The notes beneath the pieces are model-generated. The model was not told where the DNA came from. It searched no databases and saw nothing but the letters and a program-made list of their open reading frames with translations. Position numbers and translations under genes: made by a program. This document shows, piece after piece, positions 23,240 through 35,459 of a stretch of 64,000 nucleotides of DNA (positions are counted from its first letter, which is position 1; the number at the start of each line of letters is the position of its first letter). The stretch comes from Protonemura montana (Eukaryota; Arthropoda; Insecta; Plecoptera; Nemouridae). Where the stretch lies: assembly GCA_947568835.1 (NCBI GenBank), contig OX387602.1, positions 1,148,570 through 1,212,569 on the forward strand. Reading direction: 5' to 3'.

Positions 23240-25620
23240 TATGCCATTTATTTTGGTTGATGAATGCAAATTACTGTTTGTTTATTATTTCCCGCGTGTT
23301 TTTTCAGTTGAGATCAGATTTGACTTCACTGACGCCATGCTCTACAAATGAAGAAGTTATTGCCAAATAGTGGTTGTCACCCACTCGGGAATCTAGGGTC
23401 GCACGACCACTGCCTGCCATCTCACCGGAGTTCAAGGGTTTGAATGGAACGTGCACGCGCGCTATTAAAGTCGACATTCTGCATCTCCAAGTGAACTAAA
23501 CACCCGACCACCAGGAGCGTCCACGTGGTCTGCGTGCTTGCACGACGCTACCCCACGCAACACTCTGCTGTAATCTGATCTCTTATTGTTATTTATGTTA
23601 TCTCGCATTGCGTTGTTTCGCAGTTCAGCATGCGTCGGCGATTGCACGGCCTTCCATAACCTAGCAATTAGTCACCGCCGAACAGTCATTGGACAACCGT
23701 TGACCACTCTTTGGAAATAAGCCAATTGTTATCAAATACTTCAGGTGATATCTGAAATAGCATCTATGATAAACACATTGTGCCAGACACATAGCTGGGT
23801 CACTATTACACACAGTACCGAGAGTACTTGTTGCTATGAGAGTACTTGTTGCTGTGAGAGTACCCATGTTGTGTAAGCGTTGGGTGGGGGAGGGGGAGGA
23901 GGGGGGGAGGGTGCGGATGGGCGTGCCGACAACCTGACGGTCACGCCTGGCTGCGTCCAATGGATCAAAGCGACGTCTCATGACGTCACAATGCCCCATG
24001 CTGGAATCGAGTTCGATCACGGATCGTTGCACCGCGGTCATCTCGGGATGCGATTGGCTTGCAAGTGCAAGCTGCACTCTTGACTTCATTGTCCCCCGAG
24101 TGGTGTTCTGCAAAAACTGCAACGAGTTTTCTTCTCTTCACGCTGCTCTTTTCAACTGTCGCTTTGCATTTGCGTATAAGAAGCGGCGTACGTGTCTCTA
24201 GATCTGCTGCGTTCAACGTCCGGTGGAGAGCCGTGGAAACCAGAATCTCAACTTTCTTGAAGATATCCTTGAAACTCGGTGTTCACTTTGCGAGTGTCGA
24301 CTTTCTGTACACGAGGAGAGGATTGCTGTCCCGAGCGCTTGTTCGGCACAGGACCATTGACCACCGAGTGCAGTAAGATGGTTCAACTCAAGGATGTTTG
24401 TTTGTTCCCGACTCTCCTCCTACGCGTCCTCCTCGCCTGGTTGGGATCAGGGATAGCGGGACGCGTGTCTCCCGCCCGCCTGCCCAACTCATCGATCCTG
24501 TCTGGAGCCTGGACTCTAAGTTGCTGGGACTTCCTCGTCCTCCTCGCGGCCTGATCAAACACCCGCCTCGAGAAGCAACAGTTCGCATTTCTGGAGGAGA
24601 AAGTGCGTAAGCCACGCTCCGACTCTGTGTCGGCAACATTAGTCACGCATTAATGTTAAACTGTCTGCTGAGCAAACGAGTGATCACTCAAAATATCAAC
24701 ATTTCTGTATCAATTGTTGACGTTAGCATTAATTACGATTAATTGAGTACAAACCAAATGCGAGTAATCTGCGAGAAATAACGTAATGAAATTTCTTAAC
24801 GCTCGAAACGACGGTGATAGCGGCATCCTACATTTTTGTCGGTGAAGCAGTCATTTGGCGGCCATTTTTTGCGAAGATATTTTTTTTAACATTGGCGCCA
24901 TGTTGGTAAGGTGTGGAACATGGATCAGGTCAGTTACCATGACAAAATGTGGCCAATGTGGCCAACATGACAATAAATAAGAGCCAATATTTTCCCCGCA
25001 GCAGCACTAAAAGGGGTTGTCGACCGTCATTTCCTTTTCAAGCCTGAAGTCCTGATGGTCTTTGGTCCTGGCCAAGACGCTCCACTGCCTTAAGAAGTCT
25101 CCAACTGTTTTAAAATAGAACAAAATCCAGATTTGAAAACGTGTGTGACTGAATGATATGCATTAGACCTGAATATCACATCACGAGTACTTCGTTCGAC
25201 TCTCGCTCACAGCTCCAAACAACCACTCCATTATTATACCCGATATTTGTTTCTGCTACCCGCGATTATTTCCCCACCTCCACCCACCTGAGACATCGTG
25301 AGAAACGCCTCGACTGCCTCTCTATTGGTGGGCAGCCAGCCAATAGCAGCTGGACACTGCGATCACTTTCTTGCGCCTCTTAGCGTCTCGCTAGCAGTGA
25401 TTGCCGTGTCAGCCAAGATGGCGGCGGACGCAACGAGGCACGCACGTGCGTGCGTCTGTCACGCGTACATTTGGCCAGTGGCGGGCGGGCGGGCGGTCGG
25501 GTTCAGAAGTGAGCAGGGGCTGAGAACGACGCGGCGACTCCAGATCGCTGCTTGTGATTCTGTTTATCACAACGATGATGAGTAATTTCATGGACTCCTT
25601 CTGACCGTCACGTGACTGTC
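23240..25620. other. No confident gene; possible promoter near 24.17 kb
   Basis: A TATAAGAAG at about 24175 is preceded by a CRE-like TGACGTCA (about 23980) and followed by small frames near 24.28-24.61 kb. No domain is recognisable, so I do not call a gene. A Su(H)-type CGTGAGAA lies at 25297-25304, next to CACCTG at 25285-25290. Confidence 0.35.
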
Positions 25621-25635
25621 GCTCTTGACTGATAC

Positions 25636-25968
25636 TTTATGGTATTGTTTGGCATTCTATGGTATTCTATGGTATTCTATGGTATTGTATGGTATTGTAA
25701 GGTATTGTTTGGCATTTTATGAGTTTGTTAGGTATTCTATTGTATTGTATGGTATGGTATGGTATGGTATTGTATGGTATTGTATGTTATTATGTGGTAT
25801 GGTATTGTATGGTATGGTATGGTATTATATTGTATGGTGTGGTATTGTATGGTATTTTATTGTATTGTTTGGAATTTTATGGTATTCTTTGTGTTTCTTT
25901 GGTATTGTATGGTTTTTATGGTATTTTATGATATTCTATGGTATTGTATGGTATTGCATGGCTGTGGT
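25636..25968. repeat. 10-bp TATGGTATTG degenerate minisatellite
   Basis: Units of about 10 bp with internal 5-bp periodicity (ATGGT/ATTGT). The Trp/Tyr/Met-rich open frames across it are repeat artefacts. Confidence 0.93.
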
Positions 25969-26365
25969 CCTTTTTAGAGGCTTTGGATAGGGCATCAAAG
26001 AAAACTCGAGAAACGTATCAACCAAAATGCCCACACCCTCAACATCAACTGCAGCCGTCAGGCAGCGGGTATATAATATAATTAGTCAGCGATAATATAA
26101 TTATATAACTATAAGTAGAAGGTCTGAGTTGAACCAATATCATGACGCCCTGGAATGGAGTCGGGCTATTATGGCAGGACGACATCAGCATTAACGACGC
26201 ACACCCAAAAACCATATGCATACCAACAACGATCACCTAAGATATTCGTAACGTGATAAAACAGTGGCGGGTCAACAGCGCTTTACACTTTTAGACAGCG
26301 ACCTCCCTTCCTAGAAGTAGGCGACAATGAAGCCTGCTATTCAAAGAAGACACTCTTTTACAAAG

Positions 26366-26495
26366 ACATTGTGGTAAGACATTGTGGTAAGACATTGTGG
26401 TAAGACATTGTGGTAAGACATTGTGGTAAGACATTGTGGTAAGACATTGTGGTAAGACATTGTGGTAAGACATTGTGGAAAGACATTGTGGTAAG
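26366..26495. repeat. 13-bp ACATTGTGGTAAG repeat, 10 copies
   Basis: Nearly perfect tandem array; one copy reads GGAAAG instead of GGTAAG. Confidence 0.95.
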
Positions 26496-27342
26496 GGTGA
26501 TGATGTCGCCATCAAGGCGCTGTTGTTGGGCGCTGTTGTTGGTGCTTCTTTGATGCTGAAAACCAGCACCCAAATCTTGTGGCAGACAAAACTAAACAGA
26601 AGCCTGATCGATCAAGAGTCATCATCCACGGGCTATATTTAAGAAAAACTATTTGAAATGGGTTTTGAATGCTAAGTAAAGGGCTACTAAATTTCCCGAC
26701 GTTTCGAATATCAAAAATTTCAAAAATGTCAAATAGTTTTTGTTAAAACTAGTGCTAAGAATAAATCAAGTATGACATGAGTCTAGAAACCAACACGTGT
26801 CATATGTTCCTGGTACTGGTGTCACGAGTAAACTCGGTCTTATGGAAGAGTTCATTTCATGGCGTTTCTGTTGGTTTTCACCGTGAATCTGAGCAGACTC
26901 TCACTAAATGAACTAAATCTGCATCGCATGACCGCAATCAAGGCGGGAGCGTTCATCTTCTAAATGGTCCACATCCTATGATCGTTAAATCTTGTCGTCC
27001 ATTTAAAATTACCGCCACGCAAACAATTTCTGTAATTAGCAGCGCATGAAAGAAAAACTCGTCGAGATTCGAGAGATGCGGCGACCATTACGCCGATGAA
27101 ACACGAGTGATGTTTTTCACATGAGAGCTGCTAATAACAGGGCTGGCACACGCACTATTCTAGGCCATTTCAAAATTCGACTTGAAAAAATCCCAATCAC
27201 ACATCCCAGCCCGGCCCGGCGGTGCTAGTCTAAGTGCAAGTGGTGAATCGCAAGTCTGTAATTATTCTTCATATAAAGTTGCAACTGAACGCAACAGGCG
27301 TGTGATGCCTGGCGATGCAATTTCGAGCACGCGAACTGCAAC

Positions 27343-27537
27343 TGCAAGTGTCAGCTTCCATCCTTGTCGGACGCCACTGCAAGTGCCAGCTTCCATCCTT
27401 GTCGGACGCCACTGCAAGTGCCAGCTTCCATCCTTGTCGGACGCCACTGCAAGTGCCAGCTTCCATCCTTGTCGGACGCCACTGCAAGTGCCAGCTTCCA
27501 TCCTTGTCGGACGCCACTGCAAGTGTCAGCTTCCATC
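27343..27537. repeat. 35-bp minisatellite, about 5 copies
   Basis: The unit contains CTTCCATCCTTGTCGGACG followed by CCACTGCAAGTG. Copies are almost identical apart from TGTCAG/TGCCAG at the ends. Confidence 0.95.
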
Positions 27538-27739
27538 CTTCTCTGGCGCGAATCTTAATTGAAGGTTGTCTCCCTGGATTGGCCTTGAAAAAATGTGCGA
27601 GTGACTCGCTGGACCCGCGGCGTAGCGTCGCTGTATCAGTGGCGTACCTCTCAAGATCTGCGACATCGAATGACAGGACTCGGGGATTGGTCCTTCACCT
27701 TCACCTCGACCTTCAGAGGCCAGTATCTTAATGATTGCC

Positions 27740-29370
27740 CATCACTCGAACGCCATCCTGAATTTATTCCTTGAGTTAGACAACTGGTCCAAGGTCTGCA
27801 GCCAGCGAGGGATTACAGCAGCCAAAAAGAATGAGAGAAAATGAAGCTGCTTTCAATTTCAAAAGATACCATAACACCAAATGAACCGTTCATTTGTTCA
27901 AATGAAATTCAACTCAAACCACTTGTTGGTTATATTGTTACTGGTAACCAAGGTTTGTAGCCGACGCCTCTCATTGCAAATGACCGGAGATTGACTCAAT
28001 GCAAAGGTTACAGGTGGTCACAGTGACTCGGACATCATTCTGTTGGTCTGTGTAACTCAACCGTTTGGCTAAAAAGTGTTGAACTTGGTTACCCTGATGG
28101 TCACGAACCAAGCCAATCATTCTAGCAAACTCTTAGCGTACAGTTGTTGGTCATCGCCAGCCGCACGCCACTGGTCTGTTGGTGGATGTTGAAATGGATT
28201 GTGCTAGCGCCTGTGAAATCACTGCAATCACCACAACGCGATGCAAGTGCATTTACTCTCTCTCGAGGATCGATTACACGCGGCGTCGGCCCGCCATTAA
28301 CGCCTCTCCCGCAAAACAAAACTGAGAACATTTCTTTCGGCTTCTGGTAGAAAATGAACTGTCGGTGTCGTAGGAGAGTTCTTGGATTTAATTTCGAAGC
28401 AACAGATCTTTGTCATTGATAATGATCCCGAGTTAAACTATGAGCTGGATTGACGTCACTTTGCTCAAATATCAAATCGAATATAGATGTTTTTTCCCTG
28501 TTTTTTTTGCAAGTAATCAGACCAGTATAATTATAAAATAGAGGGTTCACAGAATGCATGCACAATCAAGTTGCATGTATAAAATGCTACAAACAAGTAG
28601 TACTCGTTTCTTGAGGTGCATGACCAATAATCCATAATAACAAAACCAGCTGGCCAACCGACCAGTAGCGACAAAGTTGCGACACAAATTATTGCACCGA
28701 GTCAATTAAAGATTGGTAAGCCCGAGCGCAGTGCGATGAAAAAGCCCAATCAGAGTCGCCCTAATTGCGGTAAGAAGTCGTGTGCAGTGGCGAGCACAGA
28801 TCGCCTTGTAATAAACTTGTACAGAATTAGTAGGCCATTGAGGCGGCAGAGCACGTCCCGAGCGTTCTGCAGACCGTGCTCATCTACACCACGCGCCGAC
28901 GGGCTCCTGACTTGATGGGCAGGTCCACACCCAATGATGTTCTCTGATAATCACACTGCTTGCTCTACGGTTCGAGGCAGAGGAAACCATTAAAAAAAAA
29001 AACATATCTCCACGAATCTTAAAGGAAGGGTAACACAGAAGCTGAAGATTATTTTAGAAGATTCGAAAAAACGGATCGTGAGCAACATGTATTGCCAAAT
29101 ATATCACAGCTCCGTGGTAGAGTAACAAAAAACGCCGGATGAAAGAAGCCGCGAAATGTGATTTATAAGCGATGTCAAGAGCTAACTACCTGTAATGACT
29201 TCGAGTTGTAGCATTCGAGTCTGAGGAATTCTATCAGTAATTAATAAAGATTAACAGATGTAGGCATGGGAATCGGATGCACGGATCGAGCAGGCATGGT
29301 AAGAGTAGGTAAATCTTGTATCTGTGACGCGTGTTCAATCCGAAGGGGCGGAGGCTGGAAGGAGGTGGCC
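27740..29370. other. No gene seen
   Basis: AT-rich intergenic sequence with only short open frames. Nothing resembles an exon of a known family. Confidence 0.4.
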
Positions 29371-29379
29371 GGTGAGCAG

Positions 29380-29400
29380 CGTGGGAATCCAGAGCAGGTG
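29380..29400 (+). promoter_or_regulatory. Su(H) + E-box composite, copy 2
   Basis: CGTGGGAA, six bases, then GCAGGTG. Same strand order and spacing as the other three copies. A further CACCTC lies just downstream. Confidence 0.72.
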
Positions 29401-30455
29401 CTTCTTGCACCTCCCGACATCTCGCTCCCGTGTTGCGCCCCCCTCCTCCTTACCACAGCCTGGGCGACCGGTTTGCACGGGACAACTTGAACTCTGACAT
29501 CAGTCTAATTGTGTCAGTATGTATCCCTATCCAGCGGCCGGCCACTTTGTCACATTATCACATCAGCATTAATACAATCCCTACCTAACCTACACTGCCC
29601 TGTATCTTCTTCTAATCTCTTCTCTTCTTCTTTGATACCTTGGATAGAATGTTCTACCTGATAACAATCAGCTGCAATGTACGCAATACGAGCGCTCACA
29701 CCTCCGCAGCACCCGGGCTCTGCTCGTGGACTTCCGAGGTGAATAGACACGTGAATGAGCGGTGATTTCAGGTGTGCGGTGGAATTCATGTCAACCCGCA
29801 TCTTGTCTGCATGCGCTGGCCTTCTACAGTGAACATTGCCCTCGGTCGCTCGTAGAGGATGGGTAGCCTCATTCTGACCTTTCTTTCAAAGATGATTCGC
29901 ACCAACTGATATTTTCACTTTATGTAAATACACTGTAATAAACGGTTTGAGGTTCGACATCCTACATCTACATATAAATATGTGGGGATCGACCGTTCGA
30001 ACACCTGTGAATAAACATGGTCGCTATTTTTAAACTTAATATATTCAAGCAAAGTTAGTATTTTAATTCTGAAATACGTCCAAGAATGTATTTTTTTTTT
30101 TGTATGGTAGACCGCTTTTCGTGGACATGAAAGGGCACGCGTTTCAGAGACTTGTCAGCGCTAAAACTGGGCTTAAGGGCCTGAAGGGCTTAAAGGGCCG
30201 AGTCCTGGCAAGACGTCGGGATACCAGGCCCTTCATAGGACATACCATTTCCTTGAAACAATTGAAATGTAGTCAATTATTTTGCAAAGCCGTCGCAGCA
30301 TCGCATTTGTGCACGCGGTGGGCCGACACCAGAGTCAATGTAGGTGATGCCAAGATTCAATATCACGTCCCGAGACCGAATCTTGGCCCTCGAGTGACCA
30401 AGCCGTGGTACAAACACCTCTCCTCTTCCTCACCCCTCTCCCGTCCAATCACTGG

Positions 30456-30476
30456 CGTGGGAACCAGAGGCAGGTG
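30456..30476 (+). promoter_or_regulatory. Su(H) + E-box composite, copy 3
   Basis: CGTGGGAA, six bases, then GCAGGTG, 1.08 kb from copy 2 and in the same orientation. Together with copy 2 it may be one enhancer region for Bearded gene A, about 5 kb downstream. Confidence 0.72.
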
Positions 30477-30639
30477 CGCATAGTCGCGAGTCAAGCAACA
30501 CGTGGGACACCCATGCTACCTTTGTAGCCCCGTTCAGTCCCCGCCCAACCCGACCGCGTGCCATCTCACCCACGCGTCGGCCTGTCTTCATCAGCTTCGC
30601 GGGAAAATCATCTTCCTTGCTTCAAGCTTATAGTGAGAG

Positions 30640-30696
30640 CAATATCAGATCATCATTGAAATATCAGATCATCATTGAAATATCAGATCATCATTA
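30640..30696. repeat. 19-bp ATATCAGATCATCATTGAA repeat, 3 copies
   Basis: Three tandem units, the last truncated. Confidence 0.9.
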
Positions 30697-31776
30697 ATCA
30701 AGAAATGATTGTTTTTTGCGATCTATAGCTGGCAACAATTTCTGTGCGAACATTCTAGGTTTTTGTCTCGTAAGGTTTGATCGGCCGAGTAATTTGTGAG
30801 GCTTGCCAACTTGATTGTAGTGAGAAAATGAGTCTGGTCTGATTTTAATCCGTCTTCTCGCATGGCGTTGTGCTACTCTTTGCTTCAGGCGGAGGCCGCG
30901 TCAATTATACATTACTGTCTTTTGCTTTATTGTCGCTCGCTCTGCCTGGCAAGATATCGCTCGCACCCATCGCTCGCACCCATCGCTTGCCGAAACCACT
31001 GTTTTTTTCCCCCCTGAGAACGTATCATTATTTACACCTGACTGGTCGCACACGTGGAATCGCCAATGAGGCTTCGGGTAGCATGTAGCGAAGATAATAA
31101 CAGCGTTCACCGCGACGACCACTAAAAAAAAGAGAGACATGCACGTGGTGTGCCTCCCATCCCATTCCCTGGCTTCTCTCTTGCAGCACCCATCCCATTT
31201 CTTAACCAGCACTGAATTATATAATCGCAGAATGCCACCAATTCGATCACTAGAAGGTGACATGTCGCTGAAGATTGCAGTTAAACTCATTACAATTTAA
31301 ACTAAAACTTGAAATAATTGCTTTCCACGTGGTCTTGGAATATTCTGCGTGCAGTTCCTTCACATAGATGCAAATCATGTACTTACAAGCAATTCACCTG
31401 AAATCTCGTGGGGTTTCTGAATGGGTTGAACTAACGCTGACAATGCCCTCGAACGCACGCATTCATGGCATCTCCTTGCATTGCGACCCGACGCCTGCAT
31501 CATCTATAAGACGGGTCTTGCAAGGGACAGCCCCCGGCATGTTACGTTCATTCAGCGACAAGGGATGATCAATGTGGAGGGTGGCCGGCGGCCGCCGGGC
31601 CGCACCGGTGTGTTTTATGCTATTATGTAAGAAGGGGGAGTTTGGGAGTTGCATCTAGAAGATTATGCTTTCATCTTATTTTAGAGTTCAGTCCGTCTGC
31701 TCTTTTTCCCACGCTCTTCTGCAGAGCCTTGTAGATGATGCGGGCCAAGATTTCGGCACGGACAACCGGACAGCCG

Positions 31777-32537
31777 GCCCAATACCAGCCCAATACCAGG
31801 CCAATACTAGGCCAATACCAGCCCAATACCATCCCAATACCAGCCCAATACCAGCCCAATACCAGGACAATACCAGCCCAATACCAGCCCAATACCAGCC
31901 CAATACCATCCCAATACCAGCCCAATACCAGCCCAATACCAGCCCAATACCAGCCCAATACCAGGCCAATACCAGCCCAATACCAGCCCAATACCAGCCC
32001 AATACCATCCCAATACCAGCCCAATACCAGCCCAATACCAGCCCAATACCAGCCCAATACCAGCTCAATACCAGGCCAATACCAGCCCAATACCAGCCCA
32101 ATACCAGCCCAATACCAGCCCAATACCAGCCCAATACCATCCCAATACCAGCCCAATACCAGCCCAATACCAGCCCAATACCAGCCCAATACCAGCCCAA
32201 TACCAGGTCAATACCAGGATAATACCAGCCCAATACCAGCCCAATACCAGCCCAATACCAGCCTAATACCAGCTCAATACCAGCCCAATACCAGCCCAAT
32301 ACCAGCCCAAGACCAGCCCAATACCAGCCCAATACCAGCCCAATACCAGCCTAATACCAGCTCAATACCAGCCCAATACCAGCCCAATACCAGCCCAATA
32401 CCAGGCCAATACCAGGCCAATACCAGCCCAATACCAGCCCAATACCAGCCCAATACCAGCCCAATACCAGCCTAATACCAGCCCAATACCAGCCCAATAC
32501 CAGCTCAATACCAGGTCAATACCAGGATAATACCAGG
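31777..32537. repeat. 11-bp minisatellite CCCAATACCAG, about 69 copies
   Basis: Highly uniform 11-bp tandem array with AGGCC, ATCCC and AGCTC variants. Since 11 is not a multiple of 3, the array reads as an 11-residue repeat in every frame and stays open on both strands for up to 246 codons. A single upstream Su(H) match (TTCCCACG, 31706-31713) is the only other feature. Confidence 0.97.
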
Positions 32538-32539
32538 CA

Positions 32540-34420
32540 CTTAAACCAAGCACTATTATGTTGACTACCATGCGTGGTAAGCACCTATGGTAAGCACCCA
32601 CCTTCGAAGGCAGGTCACGAGTTAGCCAGCTTGCACAGACAAGGCCGGCAAAACAATAATGACGGGCCACCCTAAATAGGCATGCCGAGATTACGATCAC
32701 TATTTAGCATTAAACACGGCCCAATGCGCATTAAAAAAAAAAAAAAAACCAAAAAATCTCGAGTCGGCGAACTAGAAAAACGCGACATTAATATTAATCA
32801 AACGCCGCGGTCTAAATACGGAGAGACCAGATTGATGTGAGGTTATAACATGGTGATACTTGTGCCTGGCTTGCAAGATACTATTTCCAGAGGCACGAGC
32901 ACCTGGCCTTTTGAATGATTGTGATGCGAATTATGTGGCAGATTCCTGAAGGCATTCTTTTAAATTATATGCGGTGGCATGTAACGTCAAAGAGATTTTA
33001 TTCGTTTCGTTAAAACTTTTGCTGACCATCGTGGCTCGTGTATCTCCTGTACGATTGAAGTGATTACAGCGTAGGCTTAAGGTAGGCGATGCGTTAGATG
33101 AGTGACAGCTTACCTGTAGGCTGCAAACATGGTAGTATCTTTTCGTGATCTTGTGTGTATTCTTTATGGGTGCAGTTCAAAGCGAGCAACTGAAGCACCT
33201 GTACTTTAGCAATGAGACTCCCTCATTAGAGGTTCCACACACACAGCACTGTTTATAGCACCTTATTTTCAGTCTAGTTTACAAGGATCTAGACTTCAAT
33301 CAATTCGTTTAACTTAAATTACACTTCAAGTCTAATCAAGTGATTGAAACATGCGTTCACTTCGTGCAATATTTTACGCCCACTGAAGTAGGAATGTTTG
33401 ACATGATCCACTGACAGCACGAAGGCTGTGATCAGCTGTGGGTTTATTACGACAAGATGGCGGCTGACAGTGACAGCGACTTGGATGATAATATGTTATT
33501 AATTGATGTTTTGCTGTTAATAAAGTTAAAGAGAAGATGAGGAAATAAAGGAGCGGAGGCATAATAAAAATAATTACACGTGTAAAGTGGCTGGCTGGAT
33601 CGCCGTTCATGATCTCAACCAAGCTGCCATCAAAACTGGTAAATATTTTAATAAAAGTATCTGCTGAAATCTTTAGTTTGTAAATAGTCGTGTTTTTAAT
33701 CTTTCATATTTGCATGTTACATTTTCTTCATGTTTTCTGTATTGTTCTAATGTATTTCACACACGGGATTAGCCTCTGTTAAACAAATAAACAATTAAAA
33801 TGCATTCTGTAACTTGTTTCCAGTGGAATAACATTCAGTTTAATTAGGTGCAAGTTCTAGCCTCTGATTGTTTTTTGCTAGTACTGATTGTGAGCTTCTT
33901 TACCACACCTGTTGATAAGGTTATGTTTTTTGCGAATGTCACTTTGTAATCAACATGAACAGCAACTGTCTTTCATTTACAAACAAATGCATTTATTGGC
34001 GACAACGGGCAACACTGGATATTTTCCATCCTTCGCTTGCTGGTTTCAGCTCCCTAAAGTGGAATCAGCAGAAAAACCAACAAAAAACACTGCAGGGACA
34101 ACACTATGTGTTAAATTTGGCTCCAAACTGAGGTGATATTTTGAAAAACAACAGAGCAGGATCAACAGTAGACTAAGATTGCTCGAAGATTGATAAGACT
34201 TCGTGGGCTGCTTGTTTATCAAGTTGAAAACAATCAGCAGGACATTGATTTGGCAAAGCTGAGTCCGCATCTCCCGAAGTCCGGTAGCTGAGGGCATTAA
34301 CTCAGTCAAACTATTTGTTCGAAGCACTAACTTCCTGGCCGTTGTGAAAATGTCTTCACATTCGGTAATCAACGTTCGGGCGCAGGAACTGGAGTAGCAG
34401 GCCGGCGCCTGTCCAACGCC
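32540..34420. other. No gene seen
   Basis: AT-rich sequence with a run of 16 A near 32732-32747 and short open frames without domains. Confidence 0.4.
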
Positions 34421-34423
34421 GTT

Positions 34424-34692
34424 CTGGCAGGGACCCTGGACCTGGCAAGGACCTGTAACCTGGCAGGGACCCTGGACCTGGCAGGGACCCTGGACCTGGC
34501 AGGGACCCTGTGACCTGGCAAGGACCTGTAACCTGGCAGGGACCCTGTGACCTGGCAAGGACCTGTAACCTGGCAGGGACCCTGTGACCTGGCAAGGACC
34601 TGTAACCTGGCAGGGACATGTGACCTGGCAGGGACCTGTGACCTGGCAGGGATCTGTGACATGGCAGGGACCCTGGGCCCGGGGCCTGGCAG
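34424..34692. repeat. CCTGGCAGGGACC minisatellite
   Basis: Units alternate between ...TGACCTGGCAAGGACC and ...TAACCTGGCAGGGACC, with 12- to 14-bp sub-repeats. Gly/Pro/Gln-rich open frames here are repeat-derived. Confidence 0.93.
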
Positions 34693-35107
34693 GCAAAGCA
34701 ATTGCGCTCGTCATGGGCAATTGCTTTTATGACAGAAACATGTTTACTATGTGTGTTGGGGATTCGAGGATTCGGGGCAGAAAAATGCCCGCTCCCGTGT
34801 GACACGCTCCCGGCGTGTGCAGCGCTCGTGCAAAGAACGAAGAGATCCAAGGGCCTTGCACCGCGCACCTTTCCGGTCTCCCTATTTCTGGAATCTTAGC
34901 CGACAAGACAATAAAATCCCCCGAATAGCTGGCGACCCCCGCCGCTTCCAGCCCCCTCCGGTCTCGTGCACAGCGCACTTCCTCGACCAACCTCATTTGT
35001 TTATCGCCGCCGTTCGTCCCGCTTAAAATCTGTCCATCGCAATCCACGACGAGGACGACGACGTCCTTTTTGGCAAGCCAGGTCGGCCAGGCGGGCGATC
35101 CGGGCGG

Positions 35108-35113
35108 CAGGTG
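35108..35113 (+). promoter_or_regulatory. E-box GCAGGTG, Bearded gene A promoter
   Basis: GGCAGGTGG, a proneural-type E-box, lies about 50 bp upstream of a Su(H) site and about 200 bp upstream of the TATA box. A second CAGGTG is at 35206-35211. Confidence 0.6.
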
Positions 35114-35140
35114 GTGCTGCCTCTCTGCCTTAGCGCTGCT

Positions 35141-35171
35141 CCTGAGAAAGTTGGACGGCAACCTTCCCACG
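35141..35171 (+). promoter_or_regulatory. Su(H) site with degenerate partner, Bearded gene A promoter
   Basis: TTCCCACG (35164-35171) is a consensus Su(H) site. CCTGAGAA (35141-35148) matches YGTGRGAA at 7 of 8 positions and faces it across 15 bp. The pair may be a weakened SPS. Confidence 0.5.
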
Positions 35172-35314
35172 GTTCGGGTAGCCGCGTGGTCGCTCGGTCG
35201 GCGGCCAGGTGCTGGGTGTGTGCCGCTCTCGTGCGAGCCCGGCCCCGAGCGAAGACAGCCGCCGCCGCCGTCGCCGCCGCCGCCGTCGAGCGCGCGCGCC
35301 GCACACGCGTCGGG

Positions 35315-35349
35315 TATAAAGTAGACTCGCTCTGCCCAGGGCGGGCTCA
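35315..35349 (+). promoter_or_regulatory. TATA box and initiator of Bearded gene A
   Basis: TATAAAG at 35315-35321 is followed 34 bp later by CTCAGAC, close to the arthropod initiator TCAGT. The inferred cap site is A at about 35349, giving a 5'UTR of about 110 nt. Confidence 0.75.
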
Positions 35350-35459
35350 GACCTTGGCGCTCGCTCGGAGCACACGCCGGACCCCGACCGCTACCCAGCT
35401 CGCTACCTGGGCGACTTCAATACACGCTAGCTTCGTCTGCGGCGACCTCCACTGCCGCC

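Noticed and set aside
24172-24610. A small gene downstream of TATAAGAAG
   Set aside because: Three overlapping frames of 55-90 codons without domain, codon bias or splice support; left as a possible promoter only.
25625-25990. Trp/Tyr-rich 121-codon protein
   Set aside because: Produced by the TATGGTATTG repeat.
30901-31290. 129-codon minus-strand frame with a hydrophobic segment
   Set aside because: One possible membrane stretch but no family resemblance, no promoter and no conserved motif; probably a chance frame.
31665-32475. Proline/Gln-rich 246-codon frame and Gly/Trp/Tyr-rich minus-strand frames
   Set aside because: Product of the 11-bp CCCAATACCAG array; all frames read the same 11-residue repeat.
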